Source of the DNA: Humibacter ginsenosidimutans
Lineage (GTDB): Bacteria; Actinomycetota; Actinomycetes; Actinomycetales; Microbacteriaceae
Direction: 5' to 3'
Length of the DNA: 64,000 nt
Assembly (NCBI RefSeq): GCF_007859675.1
Contig: NZ_CP042305.1
Coordinates: 3,286,001-3,350,000 of the forward strand
The number at the start of each line of letters is the position of its first letter. Positions within the stretch are counted from its first letter, which is position 1. The notes beneath the pieces are model-generated. The model saw only the letters and a program-made list of their open reading frames with translations. It was not told where the DNA came from and made no database searches. Both the position numbers and the translations under genes were made by a program. Below are positions 24,640 through 34,038 of this stretch, piece by piece.

Positions 24640-26085
24640 ATGGCAACCTCGACAGTCAGCCAGCCGTCTTACGAGCGTTCCGACATGAGCGTCGGCATCG
24701 TCCATTTCGGCGTCGGCGGGTTTCATCGCGCCCACCAGGCGATGGTGATCGACGGCTTGATGAATCAGGGTGAGGCGCTCGACTGGGGCATCTGCGGTGT
24801 CGGTGTTCTGCCCGCGGACCGTGCGATGCGCGACGCGCTGTTGGGGCAGGACGGGCGGTACACGCTCGTGCTCAAGCATCCCGACGGCACCCGCGAGGCG
24901 CGCAGCATCGGCTCGATCGTCGACTACCTCTTCGCTCCCGATGATCCGGATGCCGTTGTCGAGCGGATGTCCGACCCGGCTGTGCGCATCGTGTCGCTCA
25001 CCATCACCGAGGGCGGCTACAACACCGACCAGGTCACCGGGCTGTTCGACGACGCGAACCCCGACGTGCAGGCCGATCTGCACGACGGCGCCGCGCCGCG
25101 CACCGTCTTCGGCCTTGTCACCGAGGCGCTGCGACGCAGGCGCGAGCGGGGCATCGAGCCCTTCACGGTCATGTCGTGTGACAACATCCAGGGCAACGGG
25201 GGAGTCGCCTCGCGTGCGTTCTCGCGCTTCGCGCGCTTGAAGGACGAGGAGCTCGGCGCCTGGATCGCGGAGAACGTCGCCTTTCCCAACTCGATGGTGG
25301 ATCGCATCACCCCGGTGACCACCGACGACGACAGGCGGATGATCGCCGACGAGTTCGGTGTGCAGGACGCGTGGCCGGTGGTGGCCGAGCCGTTCTTCCA
25401 GTGGGTGCTCGAAGACCGCTTTCCGGGCGGGCGTCCGCCGTTCGAGCACGCCGGCGTGCAGGTGGTGGCGGATGTCGAGCCCTACGAGCTCATGAAGCTG
25501 CGGCTGCTCAATGTCGGGCACCAGGGCATCGCCTACTTCGGTCGGCTGAGCGGGTACACGTACGCGCACGAGGCATCCCGCGATCCGCTCATCGTCGACC
25601 TGTTGCGGCGATACTGGCGCGATGAGGCGCGGCCGACGTTGCGGCCGGTGCCAGGGGTCGACCTCGATGAGTACACGGAGAGCCTCCTCGAGCGCTTCTC
25701 GAACGAGTACGTGCTCGACACGCTCGCCCGGCTGTGCGCCGAGTCGTCCGATCGGATTCCGAAGTGGCTCCTGCCCGTGGTGCGCGACCAACTCGCCGCA
25801 GGCCGCGGTGTGCACCGGTCCGCCGCGATCGTGGCGAGCTGGGCGCGGTACGCCGAGGGAATCGACGAGCACGGGCGGCCGATCGAGGTCGTCGACCGCT
25901 TGCGCGACGTCGTCATGGCCAATGCTGCTCGGCAGGGCGACGACGTTCTCGCGTTCCTGCGCGAGCCGACACTCTTCGGTGAGTTGGCATCCGACGAGCC
26001 GTTCGCGACCGAGTACGCGGCGGCGCTGCGCGCACTGAGGGATGCCGGCGCTCAGGCGACCTTGCGGGCTCTCGCGAGCGAGTAG
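24640..26085 (+). CDS. Mannitol/arabinitol-type long-chain dehydrogenase
   Basis: A 481-residue member of the mannitol 2-dehydrogenase/fructuronate reductase family. The N-terminal Rossmann domain begins GIVHFGVGGFHRAHQA. The middle has TITEGGYN and CDNIQGNG, and the C-terminal helical domain has the catalytic lysine block KLRLLNVGHQGIAYFG near residue 287. These NAD(P)-dependent enzymes interconvert polyols and ketoses such as D-arabinitol/D-xylulose or D-mannitol/D-fructose. Beside arabinan genes, D-arabinitol is a plausible substrate. GAAGGAG precedes the ATG; it is probably co-transcribed with the GH183 gene. Its last codons form one arm of a bidirectional terminator. Confidence 0.88.
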   Translation: MATSTVSQPSYERSDMSVGIVHFGVGGFHRAHQAMVIDGLMNQGEALDWGICGVGVLPADRAMRDALLGQDGRYTLVLKHPDGTREARSIGSIVDYLFAPDDPDAVVERMSDPAVRIVSLTITEGGYNTDQVTGLFDDANPDVQADLHDGAAPRTVFGLVTEALRRRRERGIEPFTVMSCDNIQGNGGVASRAFSRFARLKDEELGAWIAENVAFPNSMVDRITPVTTDDDRRMIADEFGVQDAWPVVAEPFFQWVLEDRFPGGRPPFEHAGVQVVADVEPYELMKLRLLNVGHQGIAYFGRLSGYTYAHEASRDPLIVDLLRRYWRDEARPTLRPVPGVDLDEYTESLLERFSNEYVLDTLARLCAESSDRIPKWLLPVVRDQLAAGRGVHRSAAIVASWARYAEGIDEHGRPIEVVDRLRDVVMANAARQGDDVLAFLREPTLFGELASDEPFATEYAAALRALRDAGAQATLRALASE

Positions 26086-26100
26086 CCCGCAAGGTCGCCT
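26054..26100. terminator. Bidirectional terminator embedded in two gene ends
   Basis: AGGCGACCTTGCGGGCT (26054-26070) and AGCCCGCAAGGTCGCCT (26084-26100) form a perfect 17-bp inverted repeat with a 13-base loop. One arm encodes the last residues of the dehydrogenase, and the other contains its stop and part of the stop of the convergent GH172 gene. Confidence 0.88.
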
Positions 26101-27217
26101 AGGGCATCCTCGGCGGTGTCGCTCCGAGATCCGGCACCGCCTCGCTACCCAAGTGAACCTCCAGGTCGTCGGCCGATGGCGTCTTCGGGCGTCGTGCCGT
26201 CGGCCGGTCGAGGTAGAACAACGAGGTGGACGCGATGTCGTCGCGCAGGGGCAGATAGCGCCATCCGCTGCGCCAGCCGAGAGCCTGGATGTCCACGTGC
26301 AGCCGCTGCGAGAACCGGATGGGATCTGCCAGGTGCCACCGATACATGCCGAAACGCTGCTGGCTGTCGTAGAGCCCGTCCGGGCGGATGACCTGTGGCA
26401 TGCCGAGATACGGGGTGGAGAACTCGGTGTAGCCCTTGCCGGGGACGTCGAAGTTCCACGCGCCGCCGAAATAGTCCTCGGTGCCGGTTCCGCAGATGGT
26501 GGGGTATTCGTCGTCGGAATCGAGATAGAACTTGATCTCGCCCTCACCCCACCAGCCGGAGCTGTTGGAGCCCCAGGCGATGTACGTGCCGACGTACTGG
26601 CCCGTGCCCTCGACGCCGTCGACCAGCACATGCGTCTTCAAGTGTTCCAGAGGATTGCTGCGGCGCCATTGCGCATGCAGGTAGGCGTCGTGCGAGTAGT
26701 CTCCGCCGATCTCGTAGGTCACCTGGTAGTAGACCCGCACGGGAACCGGGGAGAGGTTCTCGAGGGTGAGTCGTGCACCGCTGCGGAACGGCATCGGCCA
26801 GTACGAATTGAAGCCTCCGTGCGGGTTGGCGGCAATGACCTGCGAGTTGACCTGCGCGAACCGGCCCCAGCCGTTGCAGAAGAAGTCGCCGTACGGCACC
26901 TCGATCGCGGGCTCCGTTGCGCCGTCCCAGAAGGCGCGGAACAGGAGTGTGCGCCAGTTGTCCGTATGCGTGGTGATCCAGATGTGCTGGATCTTGCCTG
27001 CACCGGCAATGGATGCCAGCTCGAACGTCTCGCCCGCTGCGATGTCGACGCTCGGCGAGATCTTCCACCCCGACCCGAGGTCGCGTGCGCACTCGGCCCC
27101 GGTTCCCTCGGTCGCCCGACCGCCACCGCCGACGGCGCCGTCGAAGTTCTCCGGACTGATGGATCGCGTCTGCACCTGGCGCAGTCGGGAAAGCGAGTCG
27201 AGGTCGCCGATGGTCAC
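26099..27217 (-). CDS. GH172 (DUF2961) arabino/fructofuranosidase-type enzyme
   Basis: A 372-residue DUF2961/GH172 protein with the family's jelly-roll blocks: GKIQHIWITTH near residue 74, FFCNGWGRFAQVNS around 115, the GTGTEDYFGGAW catalytic-region block around 240, and FGMYRWHLADPIRF around 286. Characterised GH172 members are exo-alpha-D-arabinofuranosidases or alpha-D-fructofuranosidases working on furanosides. No signal peptide is present, so it acts inside the cell on imported oligosaccharides. The GTG at 27217 follows AGGAG at good spacing; an upstream ATG in the frame has no such support. A LacI-type operator lies 83 bases upstream. Confidence 0.87.
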   Translation of the reverse strand: MTIGDLDSLSRLRQVQTRSISPENFDGAVGGGGRATEGTGAECARDLGSGWKISPSVDIAAGETFELASIAGAGKIQHIWITTHTDNWRTLLFRAFWDGATEPAIEVPYGDFFCNGWGRFAQVNSQVIAANPHGGFNSYWPMPFRSGARLTLENLSPVPVRVYYQVTYEIGGDYSHDAYLHAQWRRSNPLEHLKTHVLVDGVEGTGQYVGTYIAWGSNSSGWWGEGEIKFYLDSDDEYPTICGTGTEDYFGGAWNFDVPGKGYTEFSTPYLGMPQVIRPDGLYDSQQRFGMYRWHLADPIRFSQRLHVDIQALGWRSGWRYLPLRDDIASTSLFYLDRPTARRPKTPSADDLEVHLGSEAVPDLGATPPRMP

Positions 27218-27299
27218 GTGGTCTCCTGTACGTCTTCGTACCCGCCGGTGCTTTTTCTGCACCATCGGATTGGTCGTCGTGGGGTCGAGGCAATAGGCT

Positions 27300-27313
27300 T
27301 GCAATCGATTTCA
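27300..27313. promoter_or_regulatory. LacI-type operator 3 (between GH172 and lacI)
   Basis: TGCAATCGATTTCA is an almost exact match to TGNAANCGNTTNCA. It lies between the divergent GH172 and lacI-type genes, so it may serve both repression and autoregulation. Confidence 0.78.
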
Positions 27314-27408
27314 ACAATCTATGGCGCGCCGACGCGGGGTGTCAACCGGCCCGTGCCGCGGGCTACAGTACGGACATCGCAGGGCGATGGGGAGCATGGG
27401 TGGGGTCG

Positions 27409-28413
27409 ATGGCCACGATCTACGAGGTCGCTGCGCTGGCAGGCGTGTCGCCGGCGACGGTGTCGCGTGTCTTCAACGGCATGAACGTCTCGGCCGAGAA
27501 GTCGAAGCGGGTTCGCAAAGCAGCTCGCGATCTCGATTTCACACCCAGTCGAGCCGCTCGGTCTCTTCGCAGACAGAACTCAGAAGTGCTTGCGTTGGTG
27601 ATACCCGACATCGAGAATCCCTTCTTCACGGCGATGGCGAGAGGCGTTGAAGACGTCGCGCAGGCGGCGGGCTATTCGGTGGTGTTGTGCAACACCGATG
27701 AGGATCACGAAAAAGAGGCGCGCTACCTCGACATCGCCGTCAGCGAGAACATGGCCGGCGTCATCATCGCGGCCGCCGGGGATCACAGTGATCTCAGTGG
27801 ACTGATCTCACGCAACCGTCCCGTGGTGGCGGTGGACCGAGGCCCTCACGGATTTGACGTCGACGCGGTCACCGTCGACAACACCGCGGGCGGCAAGGCA
27901 GCGACTCGCGCGCTCCTCGAGCAGGGCTATCGGCGAATCGCCTGCATCACGGGCCCGGAAGACGTGGAGACCGCTCAACAGCGTGCCGAGGGGTGGCGTC
28001 AGGCGGTTGTGGCAGCTGGCATGGAGTCGCCGGCCGATTATCTGCGTCATGCGGACTACCGAGTGGATGGCGGTCGCACGGCCATGACAGAACTCCTCGC
28101 CAAGTCCGATCCACCGGATGCCGTCTTCGTCGCCAACAACCTGATGAGCGTCGGAGCGGTCCAGGTGCTGCTCCAACAGGGCAAGCGGCCGCCCGCCGTC
28201 GGCGTGGCGAGCTTCGGCGATCTGCCGTACGCTGCGCTCGCCCCTGAGGGCATCACCGTCGTGCAGATCCCCGCGCGCCATCTCGGAGTGACGGCGGCGA
28301 AGCTTCTGCTCGAACGCATCGGCGGAGACACCCAGCCGTCACGCACCATCGTGCTGCGGAATCACATCTCCGCTCCCGGAGCGATGCCCGACTCCGCCGC
28401 GGCCCAGGCCTGA
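27409..28413 (+). CDS. LacI-family repressor of the sugar locus
   Basis: A 334-residue LacI/GalR regulator. The N-terminal HTH and hinge read TIYEVAALAGVSPATVSRVFNG, and the hinge helix includes RAARSLRR. The effector domain is a periplasmic-binding-protein fold with LVIPDIENPFFTAM near residue 62 and FVANNLMSVGAV near 236. Two or more in-frame starts exist; ATG 27409 places the HTH at the usual distance, while a GTG nine bases upstream is also possible. The repeated CG-centred palindromes at every promoter of the locus fit its expected recognition sequence. The inducer is likely the imported pentose or an intermediate. Confidence 0.92.
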   Translation: MATIYEVAALAGVSPATVSRVFNGMNVSAEKSKRVRKAARDLDFTPSRAARSLRRQNSEVLALVIPDIENPFFTAMARGVEDVAQAAGYSVVLCNTDEDHEKEARYLDIAVSENMAGVIIAAAGDHSDLSGLISRNRPVVAVDRGPHGFDVDAVTVDNTAGGKAATRALLEQGYRRIACITGPEDVETAQQRAEGWRQAVVAAGMESPADYLRHADYRVDGGRTAMTELLAKSDPPDAVFVANNLMSVGAVQVLLQQGKRPPAVGVASFGDLPYAALAPEGITVVQIPARHLGVTAAKLLLERIGGDTQPSRTIVLRNHISAPGAMPDSAAAQA

Positions 28414-28426
28414 GAGGCGCCGCGAC

Positions 28427-29035
28427 TCAGGTGGCGGAGGGTCCGGTCGCCTCGCGGGAAAGCGCCTCGCGCACCCACGACTCGACCTGCCGAGCCACCT
28501 GATCGGGATCGAGGGAATCGGTGTCGAGCAGTCGGGCGCTCCAGCGTGAGTCGTCCTTCTGCCAGGTCTCCCAGCGGTCCCAGCGCATGGGAGTGGCGCT
28601 GTCGACACGGATGACACCGGGCTCATGGGTCGGATCGAGCGTGTGCCGGTAGAACCAATCGCCGAATCTGACGTGGTGCACGAGGCTGTCCTCCGGCTCT
28701 CCTCGGCCGCGGAGGCGGCTGCGACGCACCTCGGGCGAGCAGTGCAGGACGAGCACCGACATGCCGTCGAGGCGATCTGCAGACGGTGCGGCCAGCAACT
28801 CGCCGAGCGGTATCTGTCCGCAGAGAACGAGATGCGTGGCGGAGGCTTGCGCCGCCACGGCTCTCCGAACCCAGTACTCGACGGCCGAGTGGCGCCACGC
28901 GGTGTCGGCACCAGGCGGTACCCCGATGGAGTCGAACTCGACGCACTCGACCCGTTCCGGCAGGTCGACGGCCCTCAACGCTTCGAGAGCCGTCGACTTG
29001 CCGGCACCGCTGGCCCCGCTCAGCGACAACAGCAT
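28427..29035 (-). CDS. P-loop kinase-like protein
   Basis: A 202-residue P-loop NTPase. Walker A is GASGAGKST at residues 7-15, followed by FDSIGVPPGADTAWRH, which resembles a substrate-binding loop, and a lid-like region RSRLRGRGEPEDSL. The overall look is of a small-molecule kinase of the AAA/shikimate-kinase-like group; the substrate is unknown. It sits between lacI and the ABC importer genes, in the same orientation as the importer and 30 bases after the last permease gene, so it may be part of that transcript. Sugar phosphorylation is possible but not shown. Confidence 0.8.
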   Translation of the reverse strand: MLLSLSGASGAGKSTALEALRAVDLPERVECVEFDSIGVPPGADTAWRHSAVEYWVRRAVAAQASATHLVLCGQIPLGELLAAPSADRLDGMSVLVLHCSPEVRRSRLRGRGEPEDSLVHHVRFGDWFYRHTLDPTHEPGVIRVDSATPMRWDRWETWQKDDSRWSARLLDTDSLDPDQVARQVESWVREALSREATGPSAT

Positions 29036-29065
29036 TTCAGCTCCTCGGCACGGACCGGCGGTCGT

Positions 29066-29893
29066 CTACTTGAGACCGGCGATCTTGATGTTTCCGATGA
29101 TCTTGCGCTGGAAGATCAGCACCAGGAGGATCACCGGCAGCGCCGCGAGCATGGAGCCCGCCATGAGCAGCGCCAGCTCGGGTCCCCGCGTCACGCGGAA
29201 GTTCGCGAGGTACTGCTGGATCTGGAAGAGCCCGGGGCTCGTGATCGTCATGATCGGCCAGACATACGCGTTCCAATAGGCCATGAACGAGGTCACTCCC
29301 ACGACCACGAAGGCGGGCTGTGACATCGGCAGGAAGATGCGCGTGAAGATCTGCCATCTGCCGGCACCATCGAGCAGTGCCGCCTCCTCGAGCGCGATCG
29401 GGATGTTCAGGTAGAACTGCCGGATGAAGAACATCTGAGCCGCGGATGCCAGGCCGGGCACGATCAACACCAGCATGGTGTCGAGCATGTGCAGCTTGGT
29501 CACCACGATGAACGAGGTGAGCAGGATGGCCATGTTCGGAATGAACATCGTGCCGATCACGATCACCCACATGAAGCGCTTGAAGGCGAAGTCCAGGCGC
29601 GCGAACACATAGGCGGCCATGGCGTTGATCGTGATCGAGAACACCGTGAAGATCGCCGCGCCGATGAAGGTGATGATCATCGCGCGGGAGAACGCCGGGT
29701 CTTGAATGATCTTGATGTAGTTCTCGATGTGCCAACTCGTCGGGAAGAAGTTGAACGGGGTCGCGAGCACGTCGGAATTCATTTTGAAGCCCGAGAGGAG
29801 CATCCAGATCAGGGGGAAGAGCGCAGCGAGCGCGAAGAGCAGCGCGAAAATGATGCGCGGCACCCTCACGGATGCACGTTCCTTCATGGCCAT
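29066..29893 (-). CDS. Sugar ABC transporter permease (MalG type)
   Basis: A 275-residue CUT1 permease with six TM helices. The EAA loop that contacts the ATPase is EEAALLDGAGRWQIFTRIFLP near residues 180-200. The N-terminus is short, as usual for MalG-type subunits. The start shares one base with the stop of the MalF-type gene (TGATG), so the two permeases are translated together. No ATP-binding subunit is encoded in the locus; actinobacterial CUT1 importers commonly borrow a shared MsiK-type ATPase. Likely cargo is D-arabino-oligosaccharides. Confidence 0.92.
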   Translation of the reverse strand: MAMKERASVRVPRIIFALLFALAALFPLIWMLLSGFKMNSDVLATPFNFFPTSWHIENYIKIIQDPAFSRAMIITFIGAAIFTVFSITINAMAAYVFARLDFAFKRFMWVIVIGTMFIPNMAILLTSFIVVTKLHMLDTMLVLIVPGLASAAQMFFIRQFYLNIPIALEEAALLDGAGRWQIFTRIFLPMSQPAFVVVGVTSFMAYWNAYVWPIMTITSPGLFQIQQYLANFRVTRGPELALLMAGSMLAALPVILLVLIFQRKIIGNIKIAGLK

Positions 29894-30894
29894 CAGCCGT
29901 CCACCGCCTTGTCCGAGTTGAGGATGCTGAAGATCGCTGCTGAGATGGCGCCCAGCACGATGAACAGCAGCAGGGCCCCGGCGATCGGCATGCCCTGATA
30001 GGTGTCCTGTGTGAAGTGATTGAAGAGATACAGATTGGGCAGGAGCGTCGAATTGAGCGGGCCACCCTGGGTCATGACCAACGGCAGATTGATCTCCTGG
30101 ATCGCCGCGGTGAAGCCGGCGATGAGCAGGTAGAGAATCACGTTCTTCAGCGAGGGGATCGTGATGAAGAGCATCTGCTTGAACCAGCCGGCACCGTCGA
30201 GTGACGCGGCTTCGTAATAGCTGTCTGGAATGTCGAGCATGCCCGCCAGCATGATCAGAGCGGTGATGCCGAATCCGATCCACACCGCAGGCACGGCAAG
30301 CGCAGGCAACGCGATCGATGGATCGGCGAGCCATGCGATCGGCTGCACTCCGAACAGGCCGAGGAACCAGTTGAGGATTCCGCCTGAATAGTCGTAGATG
30401 ACGACGAAGATGATCGAGGCGATGACGCCCGAGATGATCGTGGGAATGTAGACCGAGGTCTTCACGAAGCCCGAGAGTTTCTTGCCGAGCCCCTTCACCA
30501 CGTTCGCGAAGACGAACGCAAGGATCATGCCGGTCGGAACGACCATGGCCGCGAAGTAGAGGCCGCGTCCGATCGAACCCAGGAAGTCGGGATCTTCGAG
30601 CACGTTGACGTAGTTGCGGAATCCCACGAATTCACTCGGCTTGTAGAAGCTCCAGTTGAAGAAGCTCAGGTAGCCGGCGTTGATGAAGGGGATGATCACG
30701 AAGATGATGAGCAGCACCACCATCGGCGCCAGCATCAGATAGGCGACGAGGTTGTCGCGACGCGGATGCCGATGGCGCTTGGTCCGCGGAGTCCGGTCAG
30801 TCGTTCGCGCCTCGACGGGCGCCGCTGAAGCGGCGCCCGTCGAGGAGAGCGCATTGGTCGCTGCGACCCCGGCATCCGTGTTCGATGTGGTCAC
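29893..30894 (-). CDS. Sugar ABC transporter permease (MalF type)
   Basis: A 333-residue CUT1 permease. A polar Ala/Thr/Arg-rich tail of about 50 residues precedes six TM helices. The EAA loop is YEAASLDGAGWFKQMLFITIP, beginning near residue 222. The GTG start overlaps the stop of the binding-protein gene as GTGA, giving a binding protein-MalF-MalG order with coupled translation. It forms the membrane channel together with the MalG-type partner. Confidence 0.93.
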   Translation of the reverse strand: MTTSNTDAGVAATNALSSTGAASAAPVEARTTDRTPRTKRHRHPRRDNLVAYLMLAPMVVLLIIFVIIPFINAGYLSFFNWSFYKPSEFVGFRNYVNVLEDPDFLGSIGRGLYFAAMVVPTGMILAFVFANVVKGLGKKLSGFVKTSVYIPTIISGVIASIIFVVIYDYSGGILNWFLGLFGVQPIAWLADPSIALPALAVPAVWIGFGITALIMLAGMLDIPDSYYEAASLDGAGWFKQMLFITIPSLKNVILYLLIAGFTAAIQEINLPLVMTQGGPLNSTLLPNLYLFNHFTQDTYQGMPIAGALLLFIVLGAISAAIFSILNSDKAVDG

Positions 30895-32324
30895 GATCCC
30901 GACTGGACGCTCGACTGGGTGTTGGTGCCCACGAGCTTGTTGTTGTTGATGTACTGGTTCATCTGCTGTTTGGCGGTCGCCAGAGCTTGATCGGCCGACG
31001 TGCCTTTCATCGTCTTCTCGATGGCGGTGGCCATATCGGTGCTGAGATCGATGGGATAGGTCGCCTCCGGCACGCCGTACTTCACGATCTTGTCCGTGAT
31101 GAGCTTGCGGAACGGGTCCGCCTGGGCGGACGAGTCGGCATCGATCGCCTTGACGATGGATGTGCGAGTGGCATATTTCGACCAGCCCGATGCCTTGAAG
31201 TAGTCCATCATCACGTCGTCACCGGACGCGAGCATGTAGGTGATGAAGTCAGCGGCCCCCTCTTGCACCTTCGACTTGGCGTCGATCGCGAGTGTCCAAC
31301 CTCCGAGCGTCGCGGTGGGGCGGGTCTGGTCGCCGTCGATCGACACCATCGGCGCCGCGGCGATCTTGTCCTCCATCTTCGGGAACTGCTGGCGCAGCAG
31401 TCCGATGAACCACGAGCCGGTGATCTGCATGGCGAGCTTGCCCTGACCGAGCGGCGTGCCGTCCGCATAGGCCGAGAGCGCCTGCTTCGGCATCCCCCCA
31501 CTGGTGTAGAGGCTCTTGTAGAAGTTCGCGAGCTCCTGGTACGGGGCGATGGTCGGGTCGGCCGACGACCAGTCCGTCTTGACCGGATAGTGGCCGGCAG
31601 CGTTCTGCTGAAGGCCCCAGCTGGACCAGGAGAGATCTGCGGCGACCGAGGCCGTGCCCAGTCCGTACACGTTGCCCTTCTTCAGTTTTGCCGCGATGTC
31701 GGGAAGCTGATCCCATCGTGTCGGGGGCTTGTCGGGGTCCAGGCCGGCAGCCTGGAACAGATCCTTGCGGTAGAACATCACCGTCGACGGTTCTACCAGC
31801 CAGGGATAGGCGTACTGCTTGAGCGACGCGGACGGTGATGACTTGGCGCTGACGAACTTCGCGATCGACGGGTCGATGTCATCGAGGTACTGGCCCTTGA
31901 TCAGGTCGTTCAAGGGTGCCAGCGCACCGGTGGAAACAGCGGAGCCGATGTTGCCATAGCTGATCGTGTAGACGTCAGGTCCATTCCCCGCGGCCTGCGC
32001 GGCCTTCAGCTTCTGCGCCCATGCGTCGGCCGGGACGATCTGCAGGTTGACCTGGAACTTCTTCTGGCTGGCGTTGAACGCGGCGACGTGCTTCTTCTCC
32101 CAGGCGGACTGCCAGTCCTCGAACTGCTGAGACCAGAAGTTGATGACTTTGCGGCCGTTGCTGCTGCCGTCGCCCGCGGGTTGGCCGGGGGTGCCGCTTC
32201 CGCAGCCGGTGAGAAGAGAGGTGCCGAGGGGGACGGCGGCGGTGAGCAGGATGCCCTGAAGCACGCGTCGCCGGGTGAGTGCTGTGCGAAGGTCGACAGG
32301 CCGACCGTTCGATGGTGATTGCAA
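30891..32324 (-). CDS. Extracellular sugar-binding lipoprotein of the ABC importer
   Basis: A 477-residue solute-binding protein of the CUT1 family. The signal peptide contains TRRRVLQGILLTAA with a twin arginine and ends at lipobox LTGC, so it is a membrane-anchored lipoprotein, possibly Tat-exported. The mature part begins with VINFWSQQFEDWQ and has the family's TSIVKAIDAD-type hinge later. I placed the start at TTG 32324 because AAGGA lies at the correct distance; no ATG is available after the operator. It is the first gene of the importer operon and has a LacI-type operator upstream. Confidence 0.9.
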   Translation of the reverse strand: MQSPSNGRPVDLRTALTRRRVLQGILLTAAVPLGTSLLTGCGSGTPGQPAGDGSSNGRKVINFWSQQFEDWQSAWEKKHVAAFNASQKKFQVNLQIVPADAWAQKLKAAQAAGNGPDVYTISYGNIGSAVSTGALAPLNDLIKGQYLDDIDPSIAKFVSAKSSPSASLKQYAYPWLVEPSTVMFYRKDLFQAAGLDPDKPPTRWDQLPDIAAKLKKGNVYGLGTASVAADLSWSSWGLQQNAAGHYPVKTDWSSADPTIAPYQELANFYKSLYTSGGMPKQALSAYADGTPLGQGKLAMQITGSWFIGLLRQQFPKMEDKIAAAPMVSIDGDQTRPTATLGGWTLAIDAKSKVQEGAADFITYMLASGDDVMMDYFKASGWSKYATRTSIVKAIDADSSAQADPFRKLITDKIVKYGVPEATYPIDLSTDMATAIEKTMKGTSADQALATAKQQMNQYINNNKLVGTNTQSSVQSGS

Positions 32325-32367
32325 GGTGAGTCCTTCCACTCCGTGCCGACATTGCCACGATTCCTTG

Positions 32368-32381
32368 CGAAATCGATTACA
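32368..32381. promoter_or_regulatory. LacI-type operator 4 (importer promoter)
   Basis: CGAAATCGATTACA contains the central AATCGATT core shared with other sites. It lies 44 bases upstream of the binding-protein start. Confidence 0.72.
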
Positions 32382-32446
32382 CGCATAGAAACACTCCCAT
32401 CGCGTCCTTGTCAAGGAGACGATTGCTCAGAATGCAAGCTTGAACC

Positions 32447-32460
32447 TGAAATCGATTCCT
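32447..32460. promoter_or_regulatory. LacI-type operator 5 (kinase promoter)
   Basis: TGAAATCGATTCCT, with the same AATCGATT core, lies 16 bases upstream of the FGGY kinase start. With operator 4 it brackets the divergent promoter region. Confidence 0.72.
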
Positions 32461-32475
32461 GAGAATCTGGACCCC

Positions 32476-33960
32476 ATGACACGAAGCGTGGCACTGGGGC
32501 TCGACATCGGCACATCCAGCAGCAAAGGGGTGCTGGTGGACCGCGACGGCCGCATCATGTGCTCAGCCGTGCGGGAGCATTCCGTCAGCCGCCCGCGTGC
32601 GGGATGGGCGGAAATGGATGCCTCGCTCTGGTGGGCCGAATTCGTCGCGATCGCTCGCGAGCTGCTCGCGCATGCCGGCGATGTGGAGGTGATCGCCGTC
32701 GGAGTGAGCGGCATGGGGCCGTGCCTCTTGGCGGTCGACGACGACGGAGCGCCACTGCGGCCCGCCCTCTTGTACGGGGTCGACATGCGGGCACGCGAAC
32801 AGATCGCCTCGATGACACATGACTATGGCGGAGACGAGGAGATCGAGCGTCGCACGGGGGCGCGCCTCTCGACTCAAGCCGTCGGGCCCAAGCTGCGTTG
32901 GATGCGCGAAGAGGAGCCCGAGCTCTTCGCGCGTGCGCGCCGCATGTTCATGCCCAGCTCGTGGCTGGTGTGGAATCTGACAGGCGAATATGTTCTCGAT
33001 CACCACTCTGCGAGCCAGTGCTGGCCGCTCTACGACCCGGTGGCGGAGGGCTGGCTCAGGTCGTGGGCTTCTGAGATCGCGGGGCCGATCGGACTGCCGG
33101 AGCTGAAGTGGCCAGGAGACATCGCAGGAGTCGTCACCGAACGGGCGGCGCAGGAAACCGGTCTGCCGACGGGCATCCCCGTGATCGCCGGCACGATCGA
33201 TGCCTGGTCGGAGGCGGTCAGTGTGGACGCTCAGAACACGGGCGATCTGATGCTCATGTACGGCACCACGATGTTCCTGGTCAACACGGTCGGCAGGGCG
33301 CTTGCGGCACCGGGTCTCTGGGGCACCGCCGGCGCCTTTCGCGGTACGCACTCGCTGGCCGCCGGCATGGCCACGTCGGGCGCCATCACGGCGTGGCTTC
33401 GTGAGCTGTCGGGTGGAACGCCATACCCCGAACTGCTGCGGGAGGCGGCAGACTCCGGTCCTGGTGCTCGTGGGCTGCTCATGCTTCCGTACTTCGCGGG
33501 CGAGCGCACGCCGATCGCCGATCCCGATGCGCGGGGGACGATCTTCGGGCTCACGGTGACGCATGCCCGAGGGGACCTCTACCGAGCGGCGCTGGAGGCC
33601 ACGGCGTTCGGGGTGCGGCACAACGTGGAGGCAATGGTCGAGGGCGGCGGTCTGGTGCAGCGCATCGTGGCCGTCGGCGGCGGGGTGCAGGGCGAGCTCT
33701 GGGCGCAGATCGTCACCGATGTTCTCGGGCGCGACCAAGAGGTGCCCACCCAGACGGTCGGAGCGAGTCTCGGGGCGGCCTACCTCGCCACGCGGGCCGT
33801 GGATGACTCGGTCTCCATTCGCCGTTGGAATCCGCCGCGTGCCACGCTCCGCCCGAATCCCCGTGTGCGAAGGCTCTACGACGAGCGCTATGCGCTCTAT
33901 CGCCAGGCATACGGCGACACGGTACAGGTGACTCACGCCCTGGCGTCGGTTCAGACGTGA
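32476..33960 (+). CDS. FGGY-family carbohydrate kinase (probable ribulokinase)
   Basis: A 494-residue FGGY kinase with the two actin-like ATPase domains. Phosphate 1 is ALGLDIGTSSSKGVL at the N-terminus. GTIDAWSEAVSV near residue 238 and the adenosine site AVGGGVQGELWAQI near 400 are the other family landmarks. The ATG at 32476 is just downstream of operator 5; an earlier in-frame ATG at 32440 would place the operator inside the gene and was rejected. In this locus it most likely phosphorylates D-ribulose produced from D-arabinose, feeding the pentose phosphate pathway. L-fuculose or xylulose remain alternatives. Confidence 0.88.
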   Translation: MTRSVALGLDIGTSSSKGVLVDRDGRIMCSAVREHSVSRPRAGWAEMDASLWWAEFVAIARELLAHAGDVEVIAVGVSGMGPCLLAVDDDGAPLRPALLYGVDMRAREQIASMTHDYGGDEEIERRTGARLSTQAVGPKLRWMREEEPELFARARRMFMPSSWLVWNLTGEYVLDHHSASQCWPLYDPVAEGWLRSWASEIAGPIGLPELKWPGDIAGVVTERAAQETGLPTGIPVIAGTIDAWSEAVSVDAQNTGDLMLMYGTTMFLVNTVGRALAAPGLWGTAGAFRGTHSLAAGMATSGAITAWLRELSGGTPYPELLREAADSGPGARGLLMLPYFAGERTPIADPDARGTIFGLTVTHARGDLYRAALEATAFGVRHNVEAMVEGGGLVQRIVAVGGGVQGELWAQIVTDVLGRDQEVPTQTVGASLGAAYLATRAVDDSVSIRRWNPPRATLRPNPRVRRLYDERYALYRQAYGDTVQVTHALASVQT

Positions 33961-33973
33961 GGTATCGATTTCA
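33960..33973. promoter_or_regulatory. LacI-type operator 6 (upstream of GH116)
   Basis: AGGTATCGATTTCA begins at the last base of the kinase stop codon. It contains TATCGATTTCA, matching the right half of the locus consensus exactly. Confidence 0.68.
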
Positions 33974-34038
33974 TTGGCATAGACACTGAAGCCTTATGGT
34001 GCGATCGTCTTGCGCGATCGATGGTCTGCAAACATACT

